Assembly (NCBI GenBank): GCA_026394015.1
Contig: JAPKZA010000244.1
Coordinates: 1 to 64,000 of the forward strand
Length of the DNA: 64,000 bases
Source of the DNA: Acidobacteriota bacterium
GTDB taxonomy: Bacteria; Acidobacteriota; Terriglobia; Bryobacterales; Bryobacteraceae
Reading direction: 5' to 3'
Below, piece by piece: positions 45,291 to 54,104 of this stretch. The notes beneath the pieces were generated by a model that saw only the letters and a program-made list of their open reading frames with translations, did no database searches and had not been told where the DNA came from. The number at the start of each line of letters is the position of its first letter. Position 1 is the first letter of the stretch. A program made the position numbers and the translations under genes.

Positions 45291-46748
45291 CTATAACGAA
45301 TGAGTTTGGCGATATTCGACAACCGACGCAATTAATCCCGCCATCGTCGATTCCTTGGCCTCGACGGCAACGGTGAGCCCATGCTGGCGGGCGGTCTCGC
45401 TGGTCACGGAGCCGATCGAGGCGACCCGCGCGCCCTGCTCGAACAGCCGTCCTCCCCCCAGGGCCAGAAAGTTCTTCACGGTGCTGGAACTCGTGAAGGT
45501 GACCCAATCAGCCGCTTCGATCGAGGACAGATCGGTCGCGGGGACGACGGTCCGATAGGCCTCCACAATGTCGACCTGCGCGCCGCGCTGCCGCAGCGCA
45601 TCGGGCACCACATCCCGAGCCACCGCGGCCCTCGGAAGCAGGATCCGCCGGCCGGCGAGATCGAACTTTTCCATCGCGACGACCAGGCTTTCGGCGACGA
45701 ACTCTTCAGGAGTCACGTCGACTTTCAGATGGACCGCCGCGAGCGCCGCCGCCGTCGCCGGGCCGACCGCGCACAGCCGAGCACGGAGTTGGCGGAGATC
45801 CGCCGAGCTGTCATCCAGCGCTTGCAGGAATCCCTTGACGCCGTTGGCGCTCGTGAAAATGAGCCAATCGTAAACCGCGAGTTGCCTGATGGCGTCCGCG
45901 AGCGGTGCCGGATCCAACGGCGGCTCAATCGCAATCGTCGGTAGTTCGATCACCTCGGCACCGAGCGAGCGGAGCGGTTCGGCCATGCCGACGCGGGTGG
46001 TGACGACGCGCTGCCCGAACAGCGGCAACTTTTCGAACCAGTTCAGCTTTTCCCGCAAGGCGACCACCTCGCCAATGATGACCGAGGCGGGCGGCCGCAT
46101 TTGGGCCGCGGCCACCTGAGCAGGCAGATCGGCCAAGGTTGCCACGATCGTCCGCTGGTCGGTCCGCGTGCCCCAACGGACGGCCATGGCGGGCGTCGTT
46201 GGCGAGCGGCCCGCGGCGATGAGCCGGGCCGAAATTTCGCCGATGGCCGTGAGCCCCATGTAGATCACCAGCGTTTCGGCATGGCCGATGCGCGACCAAT
46301 CGATCTGCGCGGGATCATGACCTGTCACAAACGTGACGGCACTCGTATGGTCGCGGTGGGTCAGCGGCACGCCGGTATAGGCGGCAATGCCCAGCGCGGC
46401 CGTGACGCCCGGTACGATTTCGTAAGGGATACCGGCATCCACCAACGCCTCCATCTCTTCCCCGCCCCGCCCGAAGATCAGCGGATCCCCGCCCTTCAAT
46501 CGAACGACAACGTGACCCGCGCGCGCGTGCCCGATCATCAGCCGGGCGATCTCTTCCTGCGGCATCGAGTGATCGGCTTTTTTCTTGCCGACGTAGATGC
46601 GCTCCGCCTTTGGCGGCGCAAAATCGAGGATGGCATCGCTGGCCAGGTGGTCATGCAGGACAACGTCGGCACGGGCCAAGGCGTCGCGCCCCTTCAGTGT
46701 CAATAGGCCGGGGTCGCCCGGCCCGGCACCCACCAGATACACCTTCAC
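45291..46748 (-). CDS. cobA-hemD: CobA-HemD fusion: uroporphyrinogen-III methyltransferase / synthase
   Basis: A 485-residue bifunctional enzyme. The start is the GTG at 46748, which overlaps the hemC stop as GTGA and gives VKVYLVGAGPGDPGLLTLKG; the longer frame only reads over hemC. Residues 1-245 are the SAM-dependent methyltransferase making precorrin-2 (VVRLKGGDPLIFGRGGEEME, MAVRWGTRTDQRT). Residues 260-485 are uroporphyrinogen-III synthase (FGQRVVTTRVGMAEPLRSLG, YDWLIFTSANGVKGFL, WVTFTSSSTVKNFLAL). HemC product is thus closed and, in part, sent to sirohaem. The fusion is common in Acidobacteriota and other phyla. Confidence 0.95.
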   Translation of the reverse strand: MKVYLVGAGPGDPGLLTLKGRDALARADVVLHDHLASDAILDFAPPKAERIYVGKKKADHSMPQEEIARLMIGHARAGHVVVRLKGGDPLIFGRGGEEMEALVDAGIPYEIVPGVTAALGIAAYTGVPLTHRDHTSAVTFVTGHDPAQIDWSRIGHAETLVIYMGLTAIGEISARLIAAGRSPTTPAMAVRWGTRTDQRTIVATLADLPAQVAAAQMRPPASVIIGEVVALREKLNWFEKLPLFGQRVVTTRVGMAEPLRSLGAEVIELPTIAIEPPLDPAPLADAIRQLAVYDWLIFTSANGVKGFLQALDDSSADLRQLRARLCAVGPATAAALAAVHLKVDVTPEEFVAESLVVAMEKFDLAGRRILLPRAAVARDVVPDALRQRGAQVDIVEAYRTVVPATDLSSIEAADWVTFTSSSTVKNFLALGGGRLFEQGARVASIGSVTSETARQHGLTVAVEAKESTMAGLIASVVEYRQTHSL

Positions 46749-47647
46749 TGGGCGTAGACCTGATCGAGAATCAAGCGCGCACCGCCATCGAGCAAGCGGG
46801 CCCCCAACGCCGCGCCGAGCGCTTCTGGATCGGTGCCCTGCGCGTCCGCCCGGATGACAAGCGAACCATCGGGAGAGATGCAGACGGCGGCCAAACGGAG
46901 TTCGCCACCGGCGAGAACGGCATGGGCTCCTAGCGGCACTTGGCAGCCGCCACCGAGCGCCCGTAGCGTCGCCCGCTCCGCGGTTACGCAAAGCCGCGTC
47001 GCCGCATCGTCGAGCAGTTGCGCCGCGTCGAACCCACGGCCGGAGAGCCGCGTTTCAATCGCCAACGCCCCCTGCGCGACGGCCGGCATCATCACCTCTG
47101 GCGCCAGATATTCGGCGATGTGTTCGCCTAATCCGAGTCGATGCAAGCCGGCGGCGGCGAGAATAATCGCGTCGTACTGGCCGTCCCGCTGCTTTCGCAA
47201 GCGCGTATCGACGTTGCCCCGTATGTTCTCGATTTTCAAGTCCGGCCGCAGCGCATGCAGTTGCGATGCCCGGCGTAGCGAACTCGTACCGACGACGGCA
47301 CCCGGCCCCAGGTCCGCAATCGGGCGGCCGACGACGACATCCCGCGGGTCCTCGCGCACGGGAATCGCCGAGAGCTCGAGCCCTTCCGGCAGTTCGGTCG
47401 GCATGTCCTTGCACGAATGGACGGCCAAATCCACCCGTCCGTCGAGCAGGGCCTCTTCAATCTCTTTCGTGAACAGGCCCTTCGACCCGATCTTCGACAG
47501 CGCGACATCGGTGATCTTATCGCCGGTCGTTTGAATGATCTCAATGGTTACGGTAAAGCCCCGCTGTTCGAGTTGGGCTTTCACCCAGTTCGATTGCCAG
47601 AGCGCAAGTTGGGAGCCACGGCTCCCGATGGTGAGCAAATTAGTCAT
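46745..47647 (-). CDS. hemC: porphobilinogen deaminase (hydroxymethylbilane synthase)
   Basis: A 300-residue HemC. It joins four porphobilinogens into hydroxymethylbilane. Marks: TIGSRGSQLALWQSNWVKAQ at the start, the basic substrate site VGTSSLRRASQLHALRPDLK and NIRGNVDTRLRK, the Asp region GQYDAIILAAAGLHRLGLGE, and the cofactor cysteine in ALGGGCQVPLGAHA. Start overlaps the hemA end by 8 nt; end overlaps cobA-hemD by 4 nt. Confidence 0.96.
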   Translation of the reverse strand: MTNLLTIGSRGSQLALWQSNWVKAQLEQRGFTVTIEIIQTTGDKITDVALSKIGSKGLFTKEIEEALLDGRVDLAVHSCKDMPTELPEGLELSAIPVREDPRDVVVGRPIADLGPGAVVGTSSLRRASQLHALRPDLKIENIRGNVDTRLRKQRDGQYDAIILAAAGLHRLGLGEHIAEYLAPEVMMPAVAQGALAIETRLSGRGFDAAQLLDDAATRLCVTAERATLRALGGGCQVPLGAHAVLAGGELRLAAVCISPDGSLVIRADAQGTDPEALGAALGARLLDGGARLILDQVYAQ

Positions 47648-48911
47648 CGTTTTCTAACCGGAATAGCCGGCGCACCAGGCTGACGGTCTGCCAGCCGTCG
47701 TCCTGCGCGGCGCTCTTGCGAATCTCCGCGATCGCGCCATGTGCGACCTTGTTCATCAGCCCTCTCGTCAGTGCTTCGAGAGCCTCTTCCTGCTGCGGAG
47801 TCAGGTCGCCGAACTTCGATCGAAGCCGCTGCAGTTCGCCTCGCCGCAAATGGTCCAGATGCTCCTGCAACTCGACAATCACCGGCGTCGCGGCTCGGGT
47901 CTTGAGGCGGGTGACCAGCTTCTCCACCTCTTCGGCAATGATGGCTTCGCCGGTGGCCGCCTCCACTTCGCGCTCTTTCCGATTTTTGTCGACAACCTTG
48001 CCGAGGTCGTCGATGTCGTAAAGAAAAACGTTTTCGAGTTGGTTCGTCGACGGCTCGATGTTTCGCGGCACCGCAATATCGATCAGGAACATCGGTCGGC
48101 CGCGACGTTGGCCCATCGCTTTTTGCACTTGGTCGCGGGTGAGGATGTAGTGCGGCGCACCGCTCGAAGCGATCAGGATATCGATCTCCGGCAGGCTCTG
48201 CAGATAGGCGTCGTAGTCGATAATCGTACCGTCGAAGATCGCAGCCATTTCCTGGGCTCGGGAGCGGGTTCGATTGGTCACCAGGATTTTGCCCACGCCG
48301 CTCCGATGCAGGTGCCGCGCCGCCAGTTCACTCATCTTTCCGGCGCCCAGCAAAAGCACCCGGCAATCCTTCAAATTGCCAAAGATCTCGCGTGCCAACT
48401 CGACCGCGGCGAAGCTCACCGAAACGGCGTTCTGGCCGATCATCGTTTCCGTCCGCACCCGTTTGGCCACCGAAAAGGCCCGGGTCAGCACCGTATCGAG
48501 ATAGCCGCCGACGGCGCCTTCGTGCTTTGCTACGGCGTAGGCCTGCTTCAACTGCCCCAGAATCTGCGGCTCGCCCAGCACCATCGAGTCCAACGAAGAC
48601 GCCACGCGGAACAGATGCCGAATGGCGTCCCGGTCGTCGTAGCCATAAAGGTGGCCGGAGAGCTTCCGACGTTCAAGATTGCGTGCCTGGCCCAGAAACT
48701 CTTCGAGCGATCGCTGCACGTCCACCTGGTCGTCGGTCGTGACGGCAATCTCCACCCGGTTACAGGTGGAAAGAATCAATCCTTCGTGGAAGCCTTCCCT
48801 GTCCCGCAGTTCGCGCAACGCGGCCGGCAGCGCGGCGTCGGAAAACGCGATGCGTTCCCGTACTTCGACCGGGGCGGTCCGATGGTTCAAGCCTGTAACG
48901 TGCAGCTTCAT
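47640..48911 (-). CDS. hemA: glutamyl-tRNA reductase
   Basis: A 423-residue GluTR, first enzyme of C5-pathway haem synthesis (glutamyl-tRNA to glutamate-1-semialdehyde). The start is the ATG at 48911 (MKLHVTGLNHRTAPVEVRER); the frame is open further upstream but there it runs over the ccsA-like gene. The catalytic cysteine is in ILSTCNRVEIAV; NADPH-domain motif VLLLGAGKMSELAARHLHRS and the dimer helix GLMNKVAHGAI are present. Overlaps the upstream gene end by 4 nt and hemC by 8 nt. Confidence 0.96.
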   Translation of the reverse strand: MKLHVTGLNHRTAPVEVRERIAFSDAALPAALRELRDREGFHEGLILSTCNRVEIAVTTDDQVDVQRSLEEFLGQARNLERRKLSGHLYGYDDRDAIRHLFRVASSLDSMVLGEPQILGQLKQAYAVAKHEGAVGGYLDTVLTRAFSVAKRVRTETMIGQNAVSVSFAAVELAREIFGNLKDCRVLLLGAGKMSELAARHLHRSGVGKILVTNRTRSRAQEMAAIFDGTIIDYDAYLQSLPEIDILIASSGAPHYILTRDQVQKAMGQRRGRPMFLIDIAVPRNIEPSTNQLENVFLYDIDDLGKVVDKNRKEREVEAATGEAIIAEEVEKLVTRLKTRAATPVIVELQEHLDHLRRGELQRLRSKFGDLTPQQEEALEALTRGLMNKVAHGAIAEIRKSAAQDDGWQTVSLVRRLFRLENDD

Positions 48912-49655
48912 CGTGCCAGAATCGGTCGCAAATCGGAGTGCGAAACCCAGGTCAAGGCGCTGAACAGCAGCATGTAGATGGACAGGAACGCCGCCCGCCG
49001 CCCGCGCCATCCGGCGCTCGAACGAAGGTAGACGAGCACGAGGTAAAAGACCCACGTGAACAAGGCGATATGCACTTTCCCTTCGCTGATCCAACGGGTG
49101 CCGGATTCGATGTACGCCCAGGTCCCTCCGGTGATCACCCCGGCGGTGGTGCAGACAAAGCCAATCGCCATGGACCGGGAACTGAGCGAATCCAGGGTGC
49201 CCAGCGGTGGCAGGCGGTCGAACAGACTCCCGGTCGACTTTCGCTTCAGATGGCGCTCCTGGACGAGATAAAACATGGAACTCACCGCCATGAGCAGCAT
49301 GGCCACATAGCCGGCCAAAATGAGCAGCAATAAACGTCATCACGCAGGTGATCGGAAAGATGAAGATCGCCAAACTCGAGAAATCGTAAAGTTTGTAAAC
49401 GATTAGGAAGGCGACGGCGATCAACAGAGCACAACCGCTAATCGTTTGATGAAAGGTTTGTAGGGCCAGGTTGCCGCCCTGAATCGATTGTTCAACGATG
49501 GAGACGGTATGGAGCAGAGCACCCGCCGCAAACGCGTGGAGCGCCAGCGGGAACAGCCGATTCGATCGAAGCCAGACGAAAAACAGGGCGTGGACCAAGC
49601 CGACCGCATAGAGGCCGGTGGCCATTCGTAACCAAAATATACTGATCTCCTGCAT
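48908..49655 (-). pseudogene. CcsA/HemX-like membrane protein, frameshifted
   Basis: First gene of the tetrapyrrole operon, related to the HemX/CcsA haem-handling membrane proteins that often precede hemA. The N-terminal half (from ATG 49655: ATGLYAVGLVHALFFVWLRS, LLIAVAFLIVYKLYDFSSLA, FPITCVMTFIAA) and C-terminal half (LLILAGYVAMLLMAVSSMFY, LVQERHLKRKS, WAYIESGTRW, ending 48908) are in different frames, and about 20-25 residues normally between them are missing. The break is near 49325. Either a real deletion or an assembly collapse; because the rest of the operon is intact, an error should be considered. Confidence 0.75.
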
Positions 49656-49687
49656 CCGTTTGCCTCTTCAGTATATCGACTAAGGGT

Positions 49688-50404
49688 ATGTCTACTTCAT
49701 TGGCAGGAAAGAGAGCCCTCGTAACCGGAGGCACGCGCGGGATCGGTCGCGCCATTGTGGAGCAGTTGCTCGAAGCCGGGGCCCATGTTGTGCTCTGCGG
49801 TCGGGGCGATTCGGACTGGGCCGAAGCGGAACTGCGGACCGCCGGGTTCCAAAACGTATACGCCACCGGCTGCGACGTTTCCATTCCGGAACACGTCGCG
49901 GGATTGTTCCAGTTCGCCGATGCCAAATTGGGAGGCCTGGACATCCTGATCAATAACGCGGGCATCGGGATCTTCAAGCCAACGGCCGAACTGACCATCG
50001 AAGATTGGCGCCAGACCCTTGACGTTAACCTGAGTGGAACCTTTTACTGTTCCCGCGAAGCGTTGACGCGGATGCGGGGCAACGGAGGTGGCTATATCGT
50101 GAACCTTTCGAGCCTCGCGGGAAAGAACCCGTTTGCGGGCGGGGCGGCCTACAATGCCTCGAAATTCGGTATGAACGGCTTCAGCGAGGCGATGATGCTG
50201 GACCACCGCCAGGAAGATATACGCGTCACCTACATTATGCCGGGGAGCGTCGACACCGATTTTTCTCCTCGGAGCGCTGGAAAAGGTGCAGATTGGAAGA
50301 TTGCTCCGCAAGATGTTGCCGATATGGTTCTTGCGGTATTGAAGATGCCTGCGCGGACTTTGGTGAGTCGGGTGGAAATCCGGCCAGCAAAACCCGGGAA
50401 ATAG
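49688..50404 (+). CDS. short-chain dehydrogenase/reductase (FabG-like)
   Basis: A 238-residue classical SDR with all key motifs: TGGTRGIGRAIVEQL cofactor loop, NNAGIGIF, catalytic Ser in IVNLSSLAG, and YNASK (YxxxK). PGSVDTDFSPR after strand 6 is typical. NADP or NAD dependent oxidoreduction of an unknown alcohol/ketone, in the cytosol. AAGGG lies before the ATG at 49688. It is divergent from the tetrapyrrole operon. Confidence 0.9.
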   Translation: MSTSLAGKRALVTGGTRGIGRAIVEQLLEAGAHVVLCGRGDSDWAEAELRTAGFQNVYATGCDVSIPEHVAGLFQFADAKLGGLDILINNAGIGIFKPTAELTIEDWRQTLDVNLSGTFYCSREALTRMRGNGGGYIVNLSSLAGKNPFAGGAAYNASKFGMNGFSEAMMLDHRQEDIRVTYIMPGSVDTDFSPRSAGKGADWKIAPQDVADMVLAVLKMPARTLVSRVEIRPAKPGK

Positions 50405-50584
50405 GCTCGGAAGATTCTGTAAATTCAATCGGCTACTGAATTGCTGGTACCCTGCATGAGGTATTCGGTGATCCAAGGGCTAAGCAGAAGATTTCGAGAC
50501 ATTCCGGATGTGACTCCGACAGACGCGCAGGCCACTTCACAACCCCCACGTTGGCACCTTATGAACTGGCAAAGGAGTAGTGGA

Positions 50585-51811
50585 ATGACGCGACTGGCGA
50601 GCTTGGGACTATCAGGATCTGGATCCTCCGCGAGAAATGTCCCCACGAATGTGCGCCTCGACCCCTCCCGCACCGGGAGGGATGCCGAGGCCCTGGATGC
50701 GAACCTCCGCCGACTGGTCATCGGCCAGGACGAGGCCGTCGATCAGATCGTCAATATGTATCAGATGCATCTGACGGGTTTGAACCCGCCCGGGCGTCCG
50801 ATCGGAAATTTCCTATTCCTGGGCCCGACCGGCACCGGCAAAACGCGCATCGTGGAAGCGATGGCGGAAAGCTTGGTCGGCAACTCTCGCGCGGTCATTA
50901 AGATCGACTGCGCCGAGTTTCAGCATAGCCACGAGATTGCCAAACTCATCGGCTCCCCGCCCGGATACCTCGGTCACCGTGAGACCCACCCGCTGCTCAG
51001 CCAGGAGACGATCAACCAGCACCAGACCGAGCGAACCAAGATCAGCTTCATCCTTTTCGACGAGATCGAAAAAGCGTCGGACTCGCTTTGGAACCTGCTG
51101 CTGGGCGTCCTCGACAAGGCCACTCTCACTCTGGGCGACAACCGCAAGGTTGATTTCACTAAAGCGATGATCTTCATGACTTCGAATCTGGGGGCCAGCG
51201 AGATGTCGACGTTGCTGCAGCCTCGGCTCGGCTTCGGGCTCAAGCGGCTGGAAACGGTGAACCCCGATCAGCTCGATGCCAAGACAACGGAGAAAATCTC
51301 GCGCTCCGGCATAGATGCCGCTCGGAAAAAATTCACCCCCGAATTCATGAACCGCTTGGACAAAGTGGTCGTGTTTCATCCTCTCGGAGAGAAGCAGATT
51401 CGGCAGATCCTGGAGATCGAATTGAAACAGGTTCAGCATCGGGTGTTCCAATCCTCTCCCGAACGGGCCTTCGTGTTTCAGTGCTCGGATGAGGCCAAGG
51501 AGTTTCTACTCTCGCAGGGCATCGACGCCAAATACGGTGCGCGGCACCTGAAGCGGGCGATTGAACGGTCGCTGGTGCAGCCGCTTTCCAACCTCATCGC
51601 AACGGACCAGATCCGCCTAGGGGATTCGATTCGAATTGGCTTTGATGCCGAAGTAAGCCAGCTCACCTTCTTGCGCGAGGCCGAAGGGATGAGCCCGGTT
51701 ACGATGGCGCAGATCACCGAGCTGACATTCAGCCAACAGTTAGCCGCCGCCCATTCCGCCGTCGACGCCGAAAGCGGGCGGACTGCATCCGCCCGCTTTA
51801 CACGGCGCTAG
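50585..51811 (+). CDS. single-domain ClpB/ClpA-type AAA+ ATPase
   Basis: A 408-residue ATPase. I chose the ATG at 50585 because AAGGAG lies 9 nt upstream; the open frame continues back to 50441 without conserved sequence. It corresponds to the second ATPase module (AAA_2 plus the Clp D2-small domain) of Hsp100 proteins: LVIGQDEAVDQIVNMYQMHL, Walker A FLGPTGTGKT, pore-side GSPPGYLGHRETHPLLSQE, Walker B ISFILFDEIEKA, FMTSNLGASEMS, and FTPEFMNRLDKVVVFHPLGE. N-domain and first ATPase module are lacking, so it is not ClpB itself. Its C-terminal about 60 residues (EGMSPVTMAQITELTFSQQL onward) are not of the family. Client unknown. Confidence 0.88.
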   Translation: MTRLASLGLSGSGSSARNVPTNVRLDPSRTGRDAEALDANLRRLVIGQDEAVDQIVNMYQMHLTGLNPPGRPIGNFLFLGPTGTGKTRIVEAMAESLVGNSRAVIKIDCAEFQHSHEIAKLIGSPPGYLGHRETHPLLSQETINQHQTERTKISFILFDEIEKASDSLWNLLLGVLDKATLTLGDNRKVDFTKAMIFMTSNLGASEMSTLLQPRLGFGLKRLETVNPDQLDAKTTEKISRSGIDAARKKFTPEFMNRLDKVVVFHPLGEKQIRQILEIELKQVQHRVFQSSPERAFVFQCSDEAKEFLLSQGIDAKYGARHLKRAIERSLVQPLSNLIATDQIRLGDSIRIGFDAEVSQLTFLREAEGMSPVTMAQITELTFSQQLAAAHSAVDAESGRTASARFTRR

Positions 51812-52209
51812 TGGGAAACCTTCGGGTCTAGCGTCTTCGCCTCTTCAATCCAAGCCGTCACCTGCTTTTCGCTCGGCGTCGTACCCGAAATATTCTTCGC
51901 CTCGTTGATCTCGATCAGCCGCGTGGTCAGATTCGCCGCGTTTCGCGTCCGAAGCTCCTTCACCGTATCCACGCCAGCCGCCTCCAGCAGTTCCGCGTAT
52001 TGCGGTCCTACCCCGTTCAGCCGGATCAAGTCGGCGTGGTTCACCCAAGTCAAAATCAACTTCTCGCTGATCCCGGTCGAGCTCGCAATCGCGCCCCGAC
52101 CCTTCGCCGCGCCGCCCTGCTCAAGCAGTGCCTCGACCGTGGTAATTCCCGCCGCCTTTAATCGGACGGCATAGACCGATCCGATGCCTTCAATATCTTC
52201 AATATTCAT
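51808..52209 (-). CDS. DUF4332 helix-hairpin-helix protein
   Basis: A 133-residue protein with two helix-hairpin-helix-like units: NIEDIEGIGSVYAVRLKAAG and LIRLNGVGPQYAELLEAAGV, each with the GIG/GVG hairpin. This is the DUF4332 layout, thought to bind DNA or act as an adaptor. The ATG at 52209 has GAGGAGA upstream; a start at 52230 is possible but not supported. Its stop shares CTAG (51808-51811) with the convergent ATPase gene. Confidence 0.85.
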   Translation of the reverse strand: MNIEDIEGIGSVYAVRLKAAGITTVEALLEQGGAAKGRGAIASSTGISEKLILTWVNHADLIRLNGVGPQYAELLEAAGVDTVKELRTRNAANLTTRLIEINEAKNISGTTPSEKQVTAWIEEAKTLDPKVSH

Positions 52210-52251
52210 TTGGCGATCTCTCCTCGCCAAACACTCTATCGCAACCAGGGC

Positions 52252-54030
52252 CTAGGAGGCACACTCCCCTCGACCCAACTGCAGCGAGAAGGCGACTTCA
52301 TCGCCCCAGTCCATGTACATTTCAGGCGTGAATTCGGTCGGTTTGGCCAGATCGGCCGTCATCTCTTTGAAGAAGGCGACCTTGTGCCGCAACACGTATT
52401 CACGGAACGATTCCCCCGCCTGCCGATCGGTCTGGAAATGATCGATCACGCGTCGTACGGCCACCGTCGCTAACCGCGCCGGCAGACTCTGAATGGCCAA
52501 ACCGAAACGGAGCATCCCTTCCCGGTCGTGCCCGCCGCCCAGCAACATCAAGTAGTAGGGCACTTCGCGACCGTTGATCTTGCGCGAATTTCCGTAGAAA
52601 CCGAAGTCGGCGATCCAATGCTGTCCGCAAGAGTTTGGGCAACCACTGATTTTCACGCTCATCTTTCGAACCTGCGGATCGCGATAATCGGAAACAGCTG
52701 CCGAGATCGCCGCCGCCAAATTCATCGATTTCGTCAACGCCAAATTGCACGAATATCCGCCCGGGCAGGAGACTGTATCGGTAATCTCATACGCCCCGGC
52801 GTCCGCCAAATCGACGGCCTGCAACGCCGCGTGTACCCGACGCAAATTGTGGACGGGAATCCACGCGACCATCAGATTCTGGTCGATCCCCACCCGCACA
52901 TAGCTATCACCGGTATCCCGAGCGATCTGCGCCACGGCGCGCATCTGCGCGCTCACCATGTTGCCCTGTGGGCAACGAACCGTCACAATCGCGTAACCAG
53001 GGTGCTTCTGTTCCTGGACGTTCGTTTCCAGCCATCGGTCAAACGTCGGGTCGGCCGGGGCCGAACCCAACACCGGTAACTGACCGCCTTCGCCTAACAC
53101 AAACGGCTGCAACCGGAACCCACCAAAATTCTCCGGCACATACTCGGGCTCCGGCGTTCCACCGTTAGCCAGGATATCGGCAAAATTGGCCTCAATCGTC
53201 TGCTTCACCCATTCGATGCCGCGCTCGCGCAGCACAAACTTCAAACGGGCCTTATTCTTGTTCCCGCGATTGCCATGCTGATTGAACAACCGCAGCACCG
53301 CCTCCGTCCGCTGGATCAAGTGGCCTTCCGGCAGAAACTCATCGAGCAAAACCGCTTCGTTCGGCAGCGGTCCAAGCCCACCGCCCAACACCGTGCGGAA
53401 GCCCCGCTGCCCATCGCGGATCACTGCCGTCAACCCCAGGTCGTGGATCGCCAGCGCCATATCGTCGCGCTCGCCCCCGCCGAAAAATGCGATCTTAAAC
53501 TTTCGCGGCATCGCGTCCGTCAGCGGATTATGCAAGAACGCCAACGCCACTTTGCGCACGTAAGGCTGCACGTCGAAAACTTCATTCGCCAACAGTCCCG
53601 CCAGCGGCGACGCGGTAATGTTCCGCACCGTGTTGTAGCAGGCCTCTCGCGTCGTTAACCGCACAGACGCCAGTTTGTGCAACAAATCCGCCACTTCCGG
53701 CAGCGGAATGAAGTGATATTGCATATTCTGCCGCGTCGTCAAATGGCCCTTGCCCGCCGCAAACTGGTCCGCCACCTCGGCCATGCAATCCATCTGCTCG
53801 GCCGTCATGATGCCCCCCGGAACCTTCGTCCGGATCATGTGGACACCTTCCTGGCGCTGAGAATACACCCCGCGCCGCAGTCGCTCCGCGCGAAACTGAT
53901 CGGCCGTTAGACTGCCTGCCGTAAAGTCGGCCGCCACGGACCGAAATCGTTCAATATCTTCGCGGACAGTCTCGTCGTATGCCGCTTCCGCAGCTTCACG
54001 TGTGGGGTGTTTCAAATCAGCCAAAACCAA
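52252..54030 (-). CDS. sirohaem-dependent ferredoxin-type sulfite/nitrite reductase
   Basis: A 592-residue reductase of the NirA/Sir family. Two half-repeats each have an N-terminal ferrite-reductase-like domain (GVYSQRQEGVHMIRTKVPGG; GYAIVTVRCPQGNMVSAQM) and a 4Fe-4S/sirohaem part. The cluster cysteines are in SCPGGYSC and GCPNSCGQ (C-x5-C ... C-x3-C); TTRQNMQYHF and the basic residues near it bind the substrate anion. Six-electron reduction of sulfite to sulfide or nitrite to ammonia; the sequence alone does not settle which. Sirohaem can come from the CobA of the nearby tetrapyrrole operon. Confidence 0.92.
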   Translation of the reverse strand: MVLADLKHPTREAAEAAYDETVREDIERFRSVAADFTAGSLTADQFRAERLRRGVYSQRQEGVHMIRTKVPGGIMTAEQMDCMAEVADQFAAGKGHLTTRQNMQYHFIPLPEVADLLHKLASVRLTTREACYNTVRNITASPLAGLLANEVFDVQPYVRKVALAFLHNPLTDAMPRKFKIAFFGGGERDDMALAIHDLGLTAVIRDGQRGFRTVLGGGLGPLPNEAVLLDEFLPEGHLIQRTEAVLRLFNQHGNRGNKNKARLKFVLRERGIEWVKQTIEANFADILANGGTPEPEYVPENFGGFRLQPFVLGEGGQLPVLGSAPADPTFDRWLETNVQEQKHPGYAIVTVRCPQGNMVSAQMRAVAQIARDTGDSYVRVGIDQNLMVAWIPVHNLRRVHAALQAVDLADAGAYEITDTVSCPGGYSCNLALTKSMNLAAAISAAVSDYRDPQVRKMSVKISGCPNSCGQHWIADFGFYGNSRKINGREVPYYLMLLGGGHDREGMLRFGLAIQSLPARLATVAVRRVIDHFQTDRQAGESFREYVLRHKVAFFKEMTADLAKPTEFTPEMYMDWGDEVAFSLQLGRGECAS

Positions 54031-54092
54031 TCTCCCTTATTCCGATCGAGAATAGCACATATGGACCGAAGACGCTAACTGCCGCGCCGCCG

Positions 54093-54098
54093 TAGAAT
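54093..54098 (+). promoter_or_regulatory. -10 box of the FG-GAP/TPR gene (leaderless type)
   Basis: TAGAAT ends 6 nt before the ATG at 54105; no Shine-Dalgarno sequence is present. Confidence 0.5.
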
Positions 54099-54104
54099 GG
54101 ATTC

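Noticed and set aside
46749..46991. N-terminal extension of cobA-hemD
   Set aside because: It reads over hemC in another frame with arginine-rich non-conserved sequence; the GTGA overlap start at 46748 fits the family exactly.
47640..49655. 671-residue HemA fusion with a membrane domain
   Set aside because: The membrane part matches the ccsA/hemX-like gene only up to about 49325 and then reads nonsense to the true hemA start. A frameshift explains it better than a real fusion.
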